DNA from: Bacteroidia bacterium | Lineage (GTDB): Bacteria; Bacteroidota; Bacteroidia; J057 | Reading direction: 5' to 3' | Length of the DNA: 64,000 nt | NCBI GenBank assembly: GCA_022760475.1 | Contig: JALEFZ010000025.1 | Span: forward strand, 1 to 64,000 | Shown: positions 34,469-43,558 of the stretch, piece by piece | How positions within the stretch are numbered: the stretch's first letter is position 1 | Layout: each line of letters starts with the position of its first letter | The notes under the pieces: model-generated | Told to the model about the DNA's origin: nothing | The model's input: only the letters and a program-made list of their open reading frames with translations | The model's database searches: none | Translations under genes and position numbers: made by a program

Positions 34469-36301
34469 ATGTGCGGAATTGTTGGTTACATCGGACACAG
34501 GGAAGCATACCCCATCATTATCAATGGACTGAAAAGACTGGAATACAGAGGCTATGACTCTGCCGGGATTGCAGTCATGAATGGTGAAATGCAAATCTAT
34601 AAGAAGCAGGGCAAAGTTTCAGACCTGGAAAACTATATCGGGGAAAAAGAAATCACTTGTACCATAGGGATGGGGCATACCAGGTGGGCCACTCATGGCG
34701 AACCCAATGATACCAATGCCCACCCACATTGGTCCGCTTCTGGTAATTTTGCCATAGTACACAATGGAATTATTGAGAATTATTCTGCCCTTAAAGGTCG
34801 ACTAAGTTCTTTGGGCTTTACCTTCAAATCCGGAACGGATACCGAGGTGTTGGTTCAGTTGATCGAATATATCTATGATCACCAGAATGTAAGCGCAGAA
34901 GAGGCCGTACGCCTGGCCCTCCGCGAAGTCGTAGGAGCCTATGGCATTGTGGTTCTTTGTCAGGATGAACCCGAAAAGTTGATTGTGGCAAGAAAAAGTA
35001 GTCCCATCGTATTGGGAATTGGTGAAGGGGAATACATCATTGCTTCAGATGCCACCCCTATCATCGCCTATACCAAGGATGTCATTTACCTGAATGACAA
35101 CGAGATGGCCATCCTTACGAAAGAAGGGCATACCATTAAAAATATCGACAATGAAGTATTGAACCCCTTTGTTACCAAGGTTGAGATGGAACTTGAAGAG
35201 CTGGAAAAGGGAGGGTATGATTACTTCATGTTGAAAGAAATCTTTGAGCAGCCCACCTCCATCCATGAAAGTATGCGTGGAAGGATCAACCCCAAGGACA
35301 ATTCTGTCTGGCTGGGAGGATTGGTCGACATGCACGAACCTCTAAAGAAGATCAACAGGGTAATCATGGTAGCCTGTGGTACCAGCTGGCATGCAGGACT
35401 AGTGGGAGAGTACCTCTTTGAAGAATTTGCTCGTATCCCGGTAGAGGTAGAGTATGCTTCTGAGTTCAGGTATAGGAACCCCATCATCAGGGAAGACGAC
35501 CTTGTGATTGCCATTAGCCAGAGTGGCGAGACTGCCGATACCCTTGCAGCTGTCAAGATAGCCAAGGAGAAGGGTGCCCTTGTCCTTGGGGTGGTAAATG
35601 CGGTGGGTTCTTCTATTGCGCGTGAAACACATGCCGGGGTTTACATCCACTGTGGACCTGAGATTGGAGTTGCTTCTACGAAAGCATTTACTTCACAGGT
35701 TACAGTCTTGTCTCTTTTTGCTGCCTTTTTGGCCCAGCTTAGAGGCATTCCAAGCCGCAACCTTCAGCCCATGGTCAATGAACTTCTTCAGATTCCTGAG
35801 AAAGTTCGTAAGATCCTGGATCAAAACGATAAGATCATCGAGATCTCCAAGCAATTTAAGGATGCCTCGAACTTCCTTTACCTGGGACGTGGATACAATT
35901 TTCCCGTCGCCTTGGAAGGAGCGTTGAAACTCAAAGAGATATCCTACATCCATGCTGAAGGCTATCCTGCGGCAGAAATGAAGCATGGACCGATCGCATT
36001 GATCGACGAGAATATGCCCGTTGTATTTGTAGCGACCAAGGATGAATCCTATGAGAAGATCGTGTCCAACGTGGACCAGGTGGTTTCCAGGAAGGGTAGG
36101 GTAATTTCGGTAGTTACCGAAGGAGATACGACCATCAGAGACCTTTCTGAATTCGTCATTGAAATACCATCTACTCATCCTGCATTATTGCCTATTTTGA
36201 CAGTAATTCCACTTCAGTTACTTTCTTACCATGTGGCATTGATGAGGGGATGTAATGTAGACCAACCCAGAAATCTGGCTAAATCTGTGACAGTAGAGTA
36301 G
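34469..36301 (+). CDS. glmS: Glutamine-fructose-6-phosphate aminotransferase (isomerising)
   Basis: 610 aa, full length. It converts fructose-6-phosphate and glutamine to glucosamine-6-phosphate, the entry to peptidoglycan and LPS amino sugars. The N-terminal Ntn glutaminase domain has the nucleophile Cys2 (MCGIVGYIG), RGYDSAG and HTRWATHG. Two SIS domains follow (ACGTSWHAGLVGEYLFE, AISQSGETADTLAA; LGRGYNFPVALEGALKLKEISYIHAEGYPAAEMKHGPIALI), and the C-terminus is the typical DQPRNLAKSVTVE. Monocistronic, closed by a strong terminator. Confidence 0.98.
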   Translation: MCGIVGYIGHREAYPIIINGLKRLEYRGYDSAGIAVMNGEMQIYKKQGKVSDLENYIGEKEITCTIGMGHTRWATHGEPNDTNAHPHWSASGNFAIVHNGIIENYSALKGRLSSLGFTFKSGTDTEVLVQLIEYIYDHQNVSAEEAVRLALREVVGAYGIVVLCQDEPEKLIVARKSSPIVLGIGEGEYIIASDATPIIAYTKDVIYLNDNEMAILTKEGHTIKNIDNEVLNPFVTKVEMELEELEKGGYDYFMLKEIFEQPTSIHESMRGRINPKDNSVWLGGLVDMHEPLKKINRVIMVACGTSWHAGLVGEYLFEEFARIPVEVEYASEFRYRNPIIREDDLVIAISQSGETADTLAAVKIAKEKGALVLGVVNAVGSSIARETHAGVYIHCGPEIGVASTKAFTSQVTVLSLFAAFLAQLRGIPSRNLQPMVNELLQIPEKVRKILDQNDKIIEISKQFKDASNFLYLGRGYNFPVALEGALKLKEISYIHAEGYPAAEMKHGPIALIDENMPVVFVATKDESYEKIVSNVDQVVSRKGRVISVVTEGDTTIRDLSEFVIEIPSTHPALLPILTVIPLQLLSYHVALMRGCNVDQPRNLAKSVTVE

Positions 36302-36327
36302 GATTTTTAAGTCTTAATAAGATAGAT

Positions 36328-36365
36328 CAAGGCAGGGGTTGCAAAACTTCTGCCTTGCTTTTTTT
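36328..36365 (+). terminator. Rho-independent terminator of glmS
   Basis: CAAGGCAG (36328-36335) pairs perfectly with CTGCCTTG (36350-36357), followed by CTTTTTTT. It lies 26 nt after the glmS stop codon. Confidence 0.85.
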
Positions 36366-36551
36366 ACAGTAATTTCTGGTAAATTATGTCAAATGTGAAA
36401 CATAAGTTGAGTGGATTTTCATTTTTATTAATGAGTTGAAGAATGGTAAATTAAATGCTAGGTTTTGTCCTGAATTTGTCGGTTTTGTATGAGATTTGAT
36501 AATAACATAAACATATAATCCGCTTCTTCATTTGCTAAATAAAGACTACTG

Positions 36552-37520
36552 ATGCATTCCTCTAAAAATATACTTGTAATCGGTGCCTTAGGTCAGATAG
36601 GTCAAGACCTTGTCGCCGCTCTCCGAGAAAAACATGGGGCCGACAAAATCATTGCCAGTGATATACGCTTGCCTGAAGATACCGGTAATGGTCCCTTCGT
36701 CAAGTTAGATGTCCTCGATAGCAACCAACTAAGAGAAGCCATTCAGTCCTATGAGATTGCTGAGGTTTATCATTTGGCCGCGATCCTCTCTGCCAAGGGA
36801 GAACAGAACCCTCAGTTAGCATGGGACATCAACATGAAGGGACTTCTCAATGTGCTTGATCTTGCAAAAGTAGGATTGTTCAATAAACTATTTTGGCCTA
36901 GTTCAATCGCCGTTTTTGGACCCAACTCTCCCAAAGACCAAACCCCCCAGTATGCAGGGACAGATCCTACGACCATTTATGGGATCAGCAAATTGGCAGG
37001 AGAGCGTTGGTGTGAATATTACCATCAGAAATATGGGGTAGACGTTCGCTCTATTAGGTATCCAGGCTTGATAGGATACAAAGGCATGCCAGGAGGAGGA
37101 ACAACCGACTACGCGGTAGATATTTACCACTCTGCGGTTCAAGGAATGGATTACAGTTGCTTTCTCAATGAAGCCTCCTATCTTCCGATGATGTACATGG
37201 AGGATGCAATCCGAGCAACCATCGAACTGATGGAGGCAGATCCCAATAGATTAAGCATCAGGTCTTCCTATAACCTGGGAGGGATCAGTTTTTCGCCAAG
37301 AGAGATTTTCCAAAGTATAAAAGAGCACTTTGAAGGTTTTGAAATTTCCTTTAGCCCTGACTTTCGACAGGGAATTGCAGATAGCTGGCCACGATCCATT
37401 GATGACTCATATGCAAGAAAGGACTGGGACTGGAATCCCACCTATGACCTAAAAAAGATGACCGAAGAAATGCTCAATCACCTACAAGAAAAGTATAAAG
37501 TGAAGGTTCCAAGTAATTAA
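36552..37520 (+). CDS. tdh: L-threonine 3-dehydrogenase, SDR (epimerase-like) type
   Basis: 322 aa. It should oxidise L-threonine to 2-amino-3-ketobutyrate with NAD+, the first step to glycine and acetyl-CoA. The extended SDR fold is clear: GALGQIGQDL (NAD site), an acidic residue after the second strand (ASDIRLPED) for NAD preference, YHLAAILSAKGEQNPQLAW, and catalytic Tyr-x3-Lys in TIYGISKLAGERW. The PGLIGYKGMPGGGTTDYAVDI segment is diagnostic of the SDR-type threonine dehydrogenases described from Flavobacterium and related taxa, distinct from the zinc-dependent enzyme of E. coli. A separate kbl is not visible nearby. Confidence 0.9.
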   Translation: MHSSKNILVIGALGQIGQDLVAALREKHGADKIIASDIRLPEDTGNGPFVKLDVLDSNQLREAIQSYEIAEVYHLAAILSAKGEQNPQLAWDINMKGLLNVLDLAKVGLFNKLFWPSSIAVFGPNSPKDQTPQYAGTDPTTIYGISKLAGERWCEYYHQKYGVDVRSIRYPGLIGYKGMPGGGTTDYAVDIYHSAVQGMDYSCFLNEASYLPMMYMEDAIRATIELMEADPNRLSIRSSYNLGGISFSPREIFQSIKEHFEGFEISFSPDFRQGIADSWPRSIDDSYARKDWDWNPTYDLKKMTEEMLNHLQEKYKVKVPSN

Positions 37521-37540
37521 AATCTCAATAAAAAGGAATA

Positions 37541-37575
37541 AAAAACTCCTCTGTCATATCAGAGGAGTTTTTTTA
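37541..37575. terminator. Bidirectional terminator between tdh and the GH3 gene
   Basis: AAAAACTCCTCTG (37541-37553) pairs with CAGAGGAGTTTTT (37560-37572) around a 6-nt loop. T-tracts occur on both strands, so it can end both the plus-strand tdh and the minus-strand GH3 transcripts. Confidence 0.85.
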
Positions 37576-39987
37576 TTAAAGTTCAATTTCTTGTGTCAGT
37601 CTGCTGTCCCTTGAAGAAGCAGCCAGGTGGATCATGTATTTGCCCTTTTCCAACTTCCATTTGGATTCTGCCTCGTCCCAATACCTCAGGTCTGTGATTG
37701 GAATTTGTAAGCTGAGTCGCACACTTTCGGAAACTTCAAGCTTCTTACTTTTGACAAATGCCTTGAGTTCCATTTTGGGGCGATCAACATTAGATTCAGC
37801 TTTTGATACGTAGACTTGTACAACTTCTTTGCCAGCTAGTTTACCTGTATTTTCAAGGCTAAAGGAAACTGTAATGCTGTCAGAAGATGTATTGACTTCT
37901 AATTCTCTATAATCAAAACTTGTATAGGAAAGCCCAAAACCAAAGGGGTATGAAACCTCTAGTCCTGCCTTGTCAAAGTGTCTATAACCTACGTAGATGC
38001 CTTCTTCATATTTGGTGTAATCCTTATTTTTGACCTGTTTATCCTTTGGCTTCTCCTTACTTCCCATCATGAGTTTCAGCAGAGAAAACGGCTCTCCATC
38101 CAGTGGGAAATTTTGATTGGAAGCGTGGTCGTTCAATTTAACAGGAAAGGTCATAGGTAATTTCCCACTGGGACTAACTTTCCCACTTAAAATATCTGCA
38201 ACAGAGTTCCCCCCTTCTTGTCCACCTTGCCAAGCCAATAGGATACCATCGGCTTGGGATTTCCATGAGGCAGTTTCAATGACTCCACCAATGTTCATGA
38301 CCACAACCACCTTCTTTCCAGCTTTATGATAGGCTTCACAGGTATTTTGTAGGAGGGTTTTTTCTTTCTCACTCAATAGAAAGTCATCAACTTCTACCCG
38401 GTCTCCTCCTTCTCCACTATTTCTACCAATGGTAACAATCGCAATATCAGAGGAACTGACGATCTCTTCCAGTTGAGAAGCCTCCAGACTCATTTCAGGG
38501 GGCTTATATGGGGTGAATATAGCTCCGAAGCCTTCCGGCTTTTCAAATGCTTCTTCATTTGCTGACTTAAACGCTTCAAAATAGGACTTGGCCTTTTCAT
38601 TGATTTCGAAACCAGCATTTTTAAGTCCATCTTCAAGGGAAATGGAGTATGCTTCATTGACATCGCCGGAGCCTGTACCGCCAGAGATGAAGTCGTAAGA
38701 AGTTACACCGATCAGGGCGATGTTTTTCTCTTCGTCCAATGGTAGGACATCCTCATTCTTAAGCAAAGTCATGCCTTCAGTTGCAGAATTTCTGGTGATT
38801 TTGGCATGAGACTTCAAGTCAGGATTGTTTCCGTAGCTGGAGTTCTGCATTTTCTTGGAACTCAGGATCAGTTTTAAAATTCTACCAGCTGCTACGTCTA
38901 TATCTTCGATAGATAATTCCCCGTCTTTATGGGCTTTTCTTAGTGCTTTCCACTGTTTGTTGGTTCCTGGCTCGAGTAGGTCATTTCCTGCACTGATTTG
39001 AGCTGGTGGGTTTTTTCCACCAAACCAATCTGTCATCACAAGACCTTCAAATCCCCAATCATCCCTTAAAACCTCCGTCAGCAATTCTTTACTCTCTGAA
39101 GTGTAGGTTCCATTGACCTTATTGTAGGAAGACATGATGGTCCATGGCTGTGATTCCTTAACTATGATTTCAAATCCCTTCAAATAGATTTCCCGCATCG
39201 CTCGGTCAGAAACAAGGACATCATTGAGCGTACGCTCTGTCTCCTGGTTGTTCGCTACAAAATGCTTCACTGAAGTACCTACCCCATTGGATTCGATGCC
39301 ATTTACCATGGCTGCGCCGATCATACCGGTAAGTACGGGGTCTTCAGAATAATACTCGAAGTTTCGCCCACAGAATGGATGTCTATGGATGTTGGCCGCA
39401 GGGCCAAGGACTACATCAATGCCATATTCCAGGGCTTCATTGCCCATGGCCTGACCAATTTCTTCAACCAATTCTACATTCCATGTGGAGGCAAGGAGTG
39501 TCCCGATAGGAAAAGCTGTACAGTAATATGTCCTGTCCTCACCCTTTCGCTTGGGCTGAATTCTCAGCCCTGCAGGGCCATCTGAAAGGTAGACAGTAGG
39601 GATGCCAAGTCTTTCGGTAGGAACTATTGTGCCTACAGCTCCTGGAATGCCTTCGCCGGGTTCTAGTCTCCCTGAGCCGGAAGCCATCCCTGAGCCTTTG
39701 AGAAGGTGGATTTTCTCCTCGGGAGTCATCAGGGAAAGTAGATTGGATACCCTTTCTTCAATGGGTTTGCGATCATCTTCATAGATGTCTAATTCTCCGT
39801 TTTTGTTTCTATCCAGAAAGGTATAGCCATCTACGGTAATTTCTTTGGGTTGCTCTTTCAAGGAATAGGCATCCTCAAAGTCGAGTAGGTTGGATTTGAT
39901 GAACATCCAGAATCCAAAGCCAACGGCAATTGCCACAGCGAGGATCACACCGAGTGTAATTAAGGTGATTTTTAAGCCCTTTTTCAT
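37576..39987 (-). CDS. Glycoside hydrolase family 3 beta-glucosidase-like enzyme
   Basis: An 803-aa exported enzyme with one N-terminal membrane segment (TLITLGVILAVAIAVGFGFW), so probably anchored in the inner membrane or released to the periplasm. The GH3 N-terminal TIM barrel spans ~80-380, with VKHFVANNQE, MSSYNKVNG and the nucleophile Asp320 (LVMTDWFGG). A C-terminal alpha/beta sandwich (~400-640) and a fibronectin III-like domain (~690-790) follow. A DRNKNGELDIYE segment at 59-70 resembles a dockerin/EF-hand Ca2+ loop before the catalytic domain. Retaining exo-beta-glycosidase activity is expected; the substrate is unknown. The promoter overlaps a palindrome. Confidence 0.92.
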   Translation of the reverse strand: MKKGLKITLITLGVILAVAIAVGFGFWMFIKSNLLDFEDAYSLKEQPKEITVDGYTFLDRNKNGELDIYEDDRKPIEERVSNLLSLMTPEEKIHLLKGSGMASGSGRLEPGEGIPGAVGTIVPTERLGIPTVYLSDGPAGLRIQPKRKGEDRTYYCTAFPIGTLLASTWNVELVEEIGQAMGNEALEYGIDVVLGPAANIHRHPFCGRNFEYYSEDPVLTGMIGAAMVNGIESNGVGTSVKHFVANNQETERTLNDVLVSDRAMREIYLKGFEIIVKESQPWTIMSSYNKVNGTYTSESKELLTEVLRDDWGFEGLVMTDWFGGKNPPAQISAGNDLLEPGTNKQWKALRKAHKDGELSIEDIDVAAGRILKLILSSKKMQNSSYGNNPDLKSHAKITRNSATEGMTLLKNEDVLPLDEEKNIALIGVTSYDFISGGTGSGDVNEAYSISLEDGLKNAGFEINEKAKSYFEAFKSANEEAFEKPEGFGAIFTPYKPPEMSLEASQLEEIVSSSDIAIVTIGRNSGEGGDRVEVDDFLLSEKEKTLLQNTCEAYHKAGKKVVVVMNIGGVIETASWKSQADGILLAWQGGQEGGNSVADILSGKVSPSGKLPMTFPVKLNDHASNQNFPLDGEPFSLLKLMMGSKEKPKDKQVKNKDYTKYEEGIYVGYRHFDKAGLEVSYPFGFGLSYTSFDYRELEVNTSSDSITVSFSLENTGKLAGKEVVQVYVSKAESNVDRPKMELKAFVKSKKLEVSESVRLSLQIPITDLRYWDEAESKWKLEKGKYMIHLAASSRDSRLTQEIEL

Positions 39988-40014
39988 ATGCGAGAGTTAT
40001 TGTGAAGTCTATCG

Positions 40015-40052
40015 TAAATTTAGGAAAAATTATATTGTGTCAAAATGACACA
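40015..40052 (-). promoter_or_regulatory. GH3 promoter with overlapping operator palindrome
   Basis: On the minus strand TTTTG (40045-40041), an 18-nt spacer and TAAATTTA (40022-40015) form a Bacteroidota-type promoter ~30 nt before the GH3 start. The -33 element lies inside a perfect palindrome TGTGTCA-AAA-TGACACA (40036-40052). A repressor bound there would block the promoter; the regulator is not encoded nearby. Confidence 0.5.
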
Positions 40053-40113
40053 TATGAATATTTAACATATGAATCCAGAATTTTAAGGGATATAAAACGA
40101 AATATTGGGGTAA

Positions 40114-40746
40114 TTAGGGGAAGAGGGTCAACAATTCATCAGGCTTTGTGGCGATATAAACGGGTTTAGCCTCTTCAAGCTGTTGATTTTCGTGGAATCC
40201 CCACAGGACTGCAAGTCCATCCACACCAGCCTGATTAGCTGCATCGAGGTCGCGATGCTCATCACCGATCATGACGATATCCTCCATGCTCGTGCGATAT
40301 TTGCGGCGGATCTTCTTTAGGACAGGAGCCTTTCCATAAAGGGAATTGGGGGCATATATGAAGTCAAATAATTCCAGCTCATGGGTTTCTAGAAATTTTT
40401 GGACATTCTTCCTCGTATTCGAAGTCAAAATACCCAGGATGTAGCCTCTGTCTTTTAGTTGTTTCAGGACCTCAGGGATGCCGGCAATTGGCTTTACCTG
40501 ATTCATATGCCTTTTGAAGCCATTACGAGATTTTCGAACTATTCTTGGAAGGTGCCTGTATTTCAGACCGACCATGTCCATCAACTCTCTCAGACTTTTT
40601 TTCTTGTATTCTACAAAGCCTGCTTTGTCTAGTTTGGGCCAGCCATAATCCTCACCAATCTCATTTACAATGAGTAAGGCAATTTTAAGCGTATCGGCTA
40701 TGGTGCCGTCAAAATCGAATACAAGTATCTTTTTCTGCAATTTCAT
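40114..40746 (-). CDS. HAD family hydrolase (phosphoglycolate phosphatase-like)
   Basis: A 210-aa phosphatase of HAD subfamily IA. Motif I is VFDFDGTIADT (nucleophile Asp11 and general acid Asp13), motif II is ILTSNTRKN, motif III is the Lys in YGKAPVL, and motif IV is IGDEHRDLDAA. A helical cap lies between motifs I and II. It resembles Gph/PGP-type enzymes in Bacteroidota; the substrate is not fixed by the sequence. Monocistronic. Confidence 0.85.
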   Translation of the reverse strand: MKLQKKILVFDFDGTIADTLKIALLIVNEIGEDYGWPKLDKAGFVEYKKKSLRELMDMVGLKYRHLPRIVRKSRNGFKRHMNQVKPIAGIPEVLKQLKDRGYILGILTSNTRKNVQKFLETHELELFDFIYAPNSLYGKAPVLKKIRRKYRTSMEDIVMIGDEHRDLDAANQAGVDGLAVLWGFHENQQLEEAKPVYIATKPDELLTLFP

Positions 40747-40904
40747 TCGCTTTGGGCTATGGTAGGTTCCAACCCACCTCGCTAAATCAGATATTCAAAC
40801 ATATAGAAATTCGCTGGCTTATCTGTATCTTCGCCCTCATTATTCTAAAATTTTCCAAAACATACTGCTTCTTTTGGCAATTCATCCAAGGCCTCCCTTA
40901 AATC

Positions 40905-42311
40905 ATGGTTTTTAGCAGTGGACTCTTCCTGTTTTATTTTTTCCCTATTTTTCTACTGGGCTACCTTCTCATTCCACAAAAATGGAAGAACCCATATGCA
41001 CTAGTTGGAAGCCTTGGATTCTACACCTGGGGGGCACCCGAATTTCTTGTGTGGGTTATTGTCGGAATATTGGTAGACTATATTGTAAGCCGCCAGATCC
41101 ATTCTAATGAGCGACTCAAGTCTATACAATGGCTTTGGTTGGGACTGGCGTTGAACCTAGGCTTGCTCCTCTATTTCAAATATGCCAATTTCTTTGTCCT
41201 CAACCTCTTTCAGTTACTGGGCTTCGATAGTCAATTATGGGTCAATGTGATTCTGCCCCTGGGGATTTCCTTCTTTACTTTCCAAAAAATGAGCTACCTC
41301 ATAGATGTATACAGGAAAGAAGTAGAGGCTTCACAAAACATAGTAAACTATGCGCTTTACGTCCTGCTGTTTCCCCAACTCATTGCAGGACCTATTGTGC
41401 GATACAAAGAAATTGCAGCCCAGTTGCTGGACAGGAGTAAAATGGACAGAGATGTCCATGAAAAACTGGCAGGTTTGACTCGATTTGCGATTGGCCTTGC
41501 CAAAAAAGTACTCATCGCTGATGTCCTGGGGAGGCAAGTTGATCAATATTTCGGGCAGGAGGACCTGAGCAGCCCAATGGCATGGATCATCCTCTTATCC
41601 TGGGCCATGCAGATTTACTTTGATTTCTCTGGCTATTCAGACATGGCCATCGGTTTGGGTAGGATGATGGGATTCACCTTCCCTGAGAATTTTAACTTTC
41701 CCTATTTGGCTAGCAGCATCACTGATTTTTGGAGGAAATGGCACATTACCCTCTCCAATTGGATGCGCGATTACCTCTACATACCTCTTGGAGGCTCCAG
41801 GGGATTATCTCAAGGGCGCATTTTCGTAAATCTCTGGATTGTCTTCCTGGTATCAGGCCTTTGGCATGGAGCCTCCTGGAATTTTATCATATGGGGAGCC
41901 ATGCATGGCTTTTTCCTTAGCCTGGATCGCTTGGCAGGAGGAGAGCTGTTTGCCAGGCTAGGAAAAATTCCATCGGTACTCCTTACATTTTTGCTCAGCC
42001 TACTCACATGGGTAGTATTTCGAGCGGAGGATCTAAGTGAGTCCATTCAATATTACACCCAACTATTTGCCTTCGAGGGAGAAATGATTCCCCTGGATTC
42101 AGAGTTTTGGACGGTATTTTTCCTTGCGGCCATTTTATTAATATTGCCTGCTCTGGGACCAGTAAAAAAGCATTATCTGGCTTTGTGGGAGAATCGAAAA
42201 TCACTTCGCTTCAATTTCCTTCAATTTATCATAATTGCCACCTTGATGGCTTTGTCTGTTAGCGAAGTGATGATGGGAAGTTATTCGCCATTTATTTATT
42301 TTATTTTTTAA
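40905..42311 (+). CDS. MBOAT family O-acyltransferase (AlgI/DltB-like)
   Basis: A 468-aa polytopic inner-membrane protein with about 11 TM segments. It matches the AlgI class of membrane-bound O-acyltransferases that pass an acetyl group to the periplasm for polysaccharide O-acetylation. Diagnostic features are PLGISFFTFQKMSYLIDVYR, DFWRKWHITLSNWMRDYLYIPLGGSRG and the catalytic His in SGLWHGASWNFIIWGAMHG. Its stop overlaps the start of the AlgJ-like gene by 1 nt (TAATG), so the two are translationally coupled. Confidence 0.93.
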   Translation: MVFSSGLFLFYFFPIFLLGYLLIPQKWKNPYALVGSLGFYTWGAPEFLVWVIVGILVDYIVSRQIHSNERLKSIQWLWLGLALNLGLLLYFKYANFFVLNLFQLLGFDSQLWVNVILPLGISFFTFQKMSYLIDVYRKEVEASQNIVNYALYVLLFPQLIAGPIVRYKEIAAQLLDRSKMDRDVHEKLAGLTRFAIGLAKKVLIADVLGRQVDQYFGQEDLSSPMAWIILLSWAMQIYFDFSGYSDMAIGLGRMMGFTFPENFNFPYLASSITDFWRKWHITLSNWMRDYLYIPLGGSRGLSQGRIFVNLWIVFLVSGLWHGASWNFIIWGAMHGFFLSLDRLAGGELFARLGKIPSVLLTFLLSLLTWVVFRAEDLSESIQYYTQLFAFEGEMIPLDSEFWTVFFLAAILLILPALGPVKKHYLALWENRKSLRFNFLQFIIIATLMALSVSEVMMGSYSPFIYFIF

Positions 42312-43468
42312 TGAAAAAAAGAGCCTGGATACAAAAAATACCCTGGTTTTTGGCTGTTTTGGTGCTGCTACTGCCACTGATCTACCAATTGACGGAGTTT
42401 CATTGGGTCCGGAGCTTGAAAGGTTATCAGGCTCCTGCCAAAGATACGGCTTCTTTGGCGTGGGAGAATTTCATGGATCACAGCTTCCAGAATTATGAGG
42501 AGTCTCGCTTGAAGTATGATTTAAGGTTCAAACCCTTCTATGTCCGTCTCAACAATGAGCTAAAATACCAACTTTACGACAAGTTTACCCTGCCAGAAAT
42601 TACTGAGGGCAAAAACAGGTACCTCTACAGCCCGGCATCCATTCAGGCATATTATGGTGGGGAAAACATTGATAGCTCAAAGGTGGATCAGGAAATCAAA
42701 ACCTTACGTAAATCAATTGATAGGCTACAGGAGTCAGGGACCTCCTTTCTTTTTGTGATTGAGCCTTCCAAGCCTGGAGTATATCCCGAATACCTTCCTG
42801 ACTCAGATCAGCAAGTAGATAAGCCTTTTCCCTCTTATCATTTGTGGAAGTATTACCTGGAGAAGTATGAGATTCCCATCCTGGATACCTATTCCCTGTT
42901 TCAATCGTGGAAGGATACCACAGATATAGCCCTTTTTTGTAGTGGTGGCTATCACTGGTCTCAGGAATCTATCTACAAAGTATGGGATACACTCTACAGC
43001 AGGATTGAAGAAACAAGTACCAAATCATTGCCAGCATATTCCTATGGAGCACCAATTGTCAGCCAAAAACCCAATAAAATAGATCGTGACCTGGCGGATG
43101 CAGCCAACCTATTTTGGTCTTCATTGGTAAATGATACCTATGTCTATCCCCAAATAGAGGTGCAGCCAACTGAAGGTCCCAAGCCCAAAATTCTGTTGAT
43201 AGGGGATAGCTTTTTCTGGAATTTTCATGTGGATGACATTCCTAAGAAGTTTTTTGATGAGGATTTTTATTTTTGGTACTACTTTAACCAGGTATATGTA
43301 TCTGGAAAAAACCATTATACCAAAAGAAAGGAACCCCTGAAATTGGAGGATGCAATAGAAGGCACAGATGTGGTTATCCTAATGATGTTTCTAAATAATA
43401 TCCGATATGGTTGTTGGGGCTTTTTAGAGGAGTTGGAAAAAGTGACCTCAAAGGAAGATAAGTTGTAG
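42311..43468 (+). CDS. AlgX/AlgJ-like SGNH O-acetyltransferase partner
   Basis: A 385-aa protein with one N-terminal TM (IPWFLAVLVLLLPLIYQL) and a periplasmic SGNH-like domain. Visible active-site elements are ILLIGDSFFWNF (Ser in GDS) and the downstream-family CSGGYHWSQES (His in YHW) that completes the triad in AlgJ/AlgX relatives. It should transfer the acetyl group delivered by the MBOAT protein onto an exported glycan. It is coupled to the MBOAT gene by a 1-nt overlap. The acceptor polysaccharide is not encoded here; the surface-glycan genes at 10-12 kb are a possible link. Confidence 0.82.
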   Translation: MKKRAWIQKIPWFLAVLVLLLPLIYQLTEFHWVRSLKGYQAPAKDTASLAWENFMDHSFQNYEESRLKYDLRFKPFYVRLNNELKYQLYDKFTLPEITEGKNRYLYSPASIQAYYGGENIDSSKVDQEIKTLRKSIDRLQESGTSFLFVIEPSKPGVYPEYLPDSDQQVDKPFPSYHLWKYYLEKYEIPILDTYSLFQSWKDTTDIALFCSGGYHWSQESIYKVWDTLYSRIEETSTKSLPAYSYGAPIVSQKPNKIDRDLADAANLFWSSLVNDTYVYPQIEVQPTEGPKPKILLIGDSFFWNFHVDDIPKKFFDEDFYFWYYFNQVYVSGKNHYTKRKEPLKLEDAIEGTDVVILMMFLNNIRYGCWGFLEELEKVTSKEDKL

Positions 43469-43515
43469 GTAAAGCCCCATTTTTAAACTAAATTAATACT
43501 AATAGAAAATGTAAG

Positions 43516-43523
43516 TAATTTTG
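43516..43523 (+). promoter_or_regulatory. Bacteroidota -7 element (TAATTTTG) for the CHAT gene
   Basis: An exact TAnnTTTG match 35 nt before the CHAT gene ATG; a -33 TTG is not clear. It implies transcription independent of the MBOAT/AlgJ operon. Confidence 0.45.
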
Positions 43524-43558
43524 AAAAAGTAAAATATTGAATATTCTAAAATATAGAT

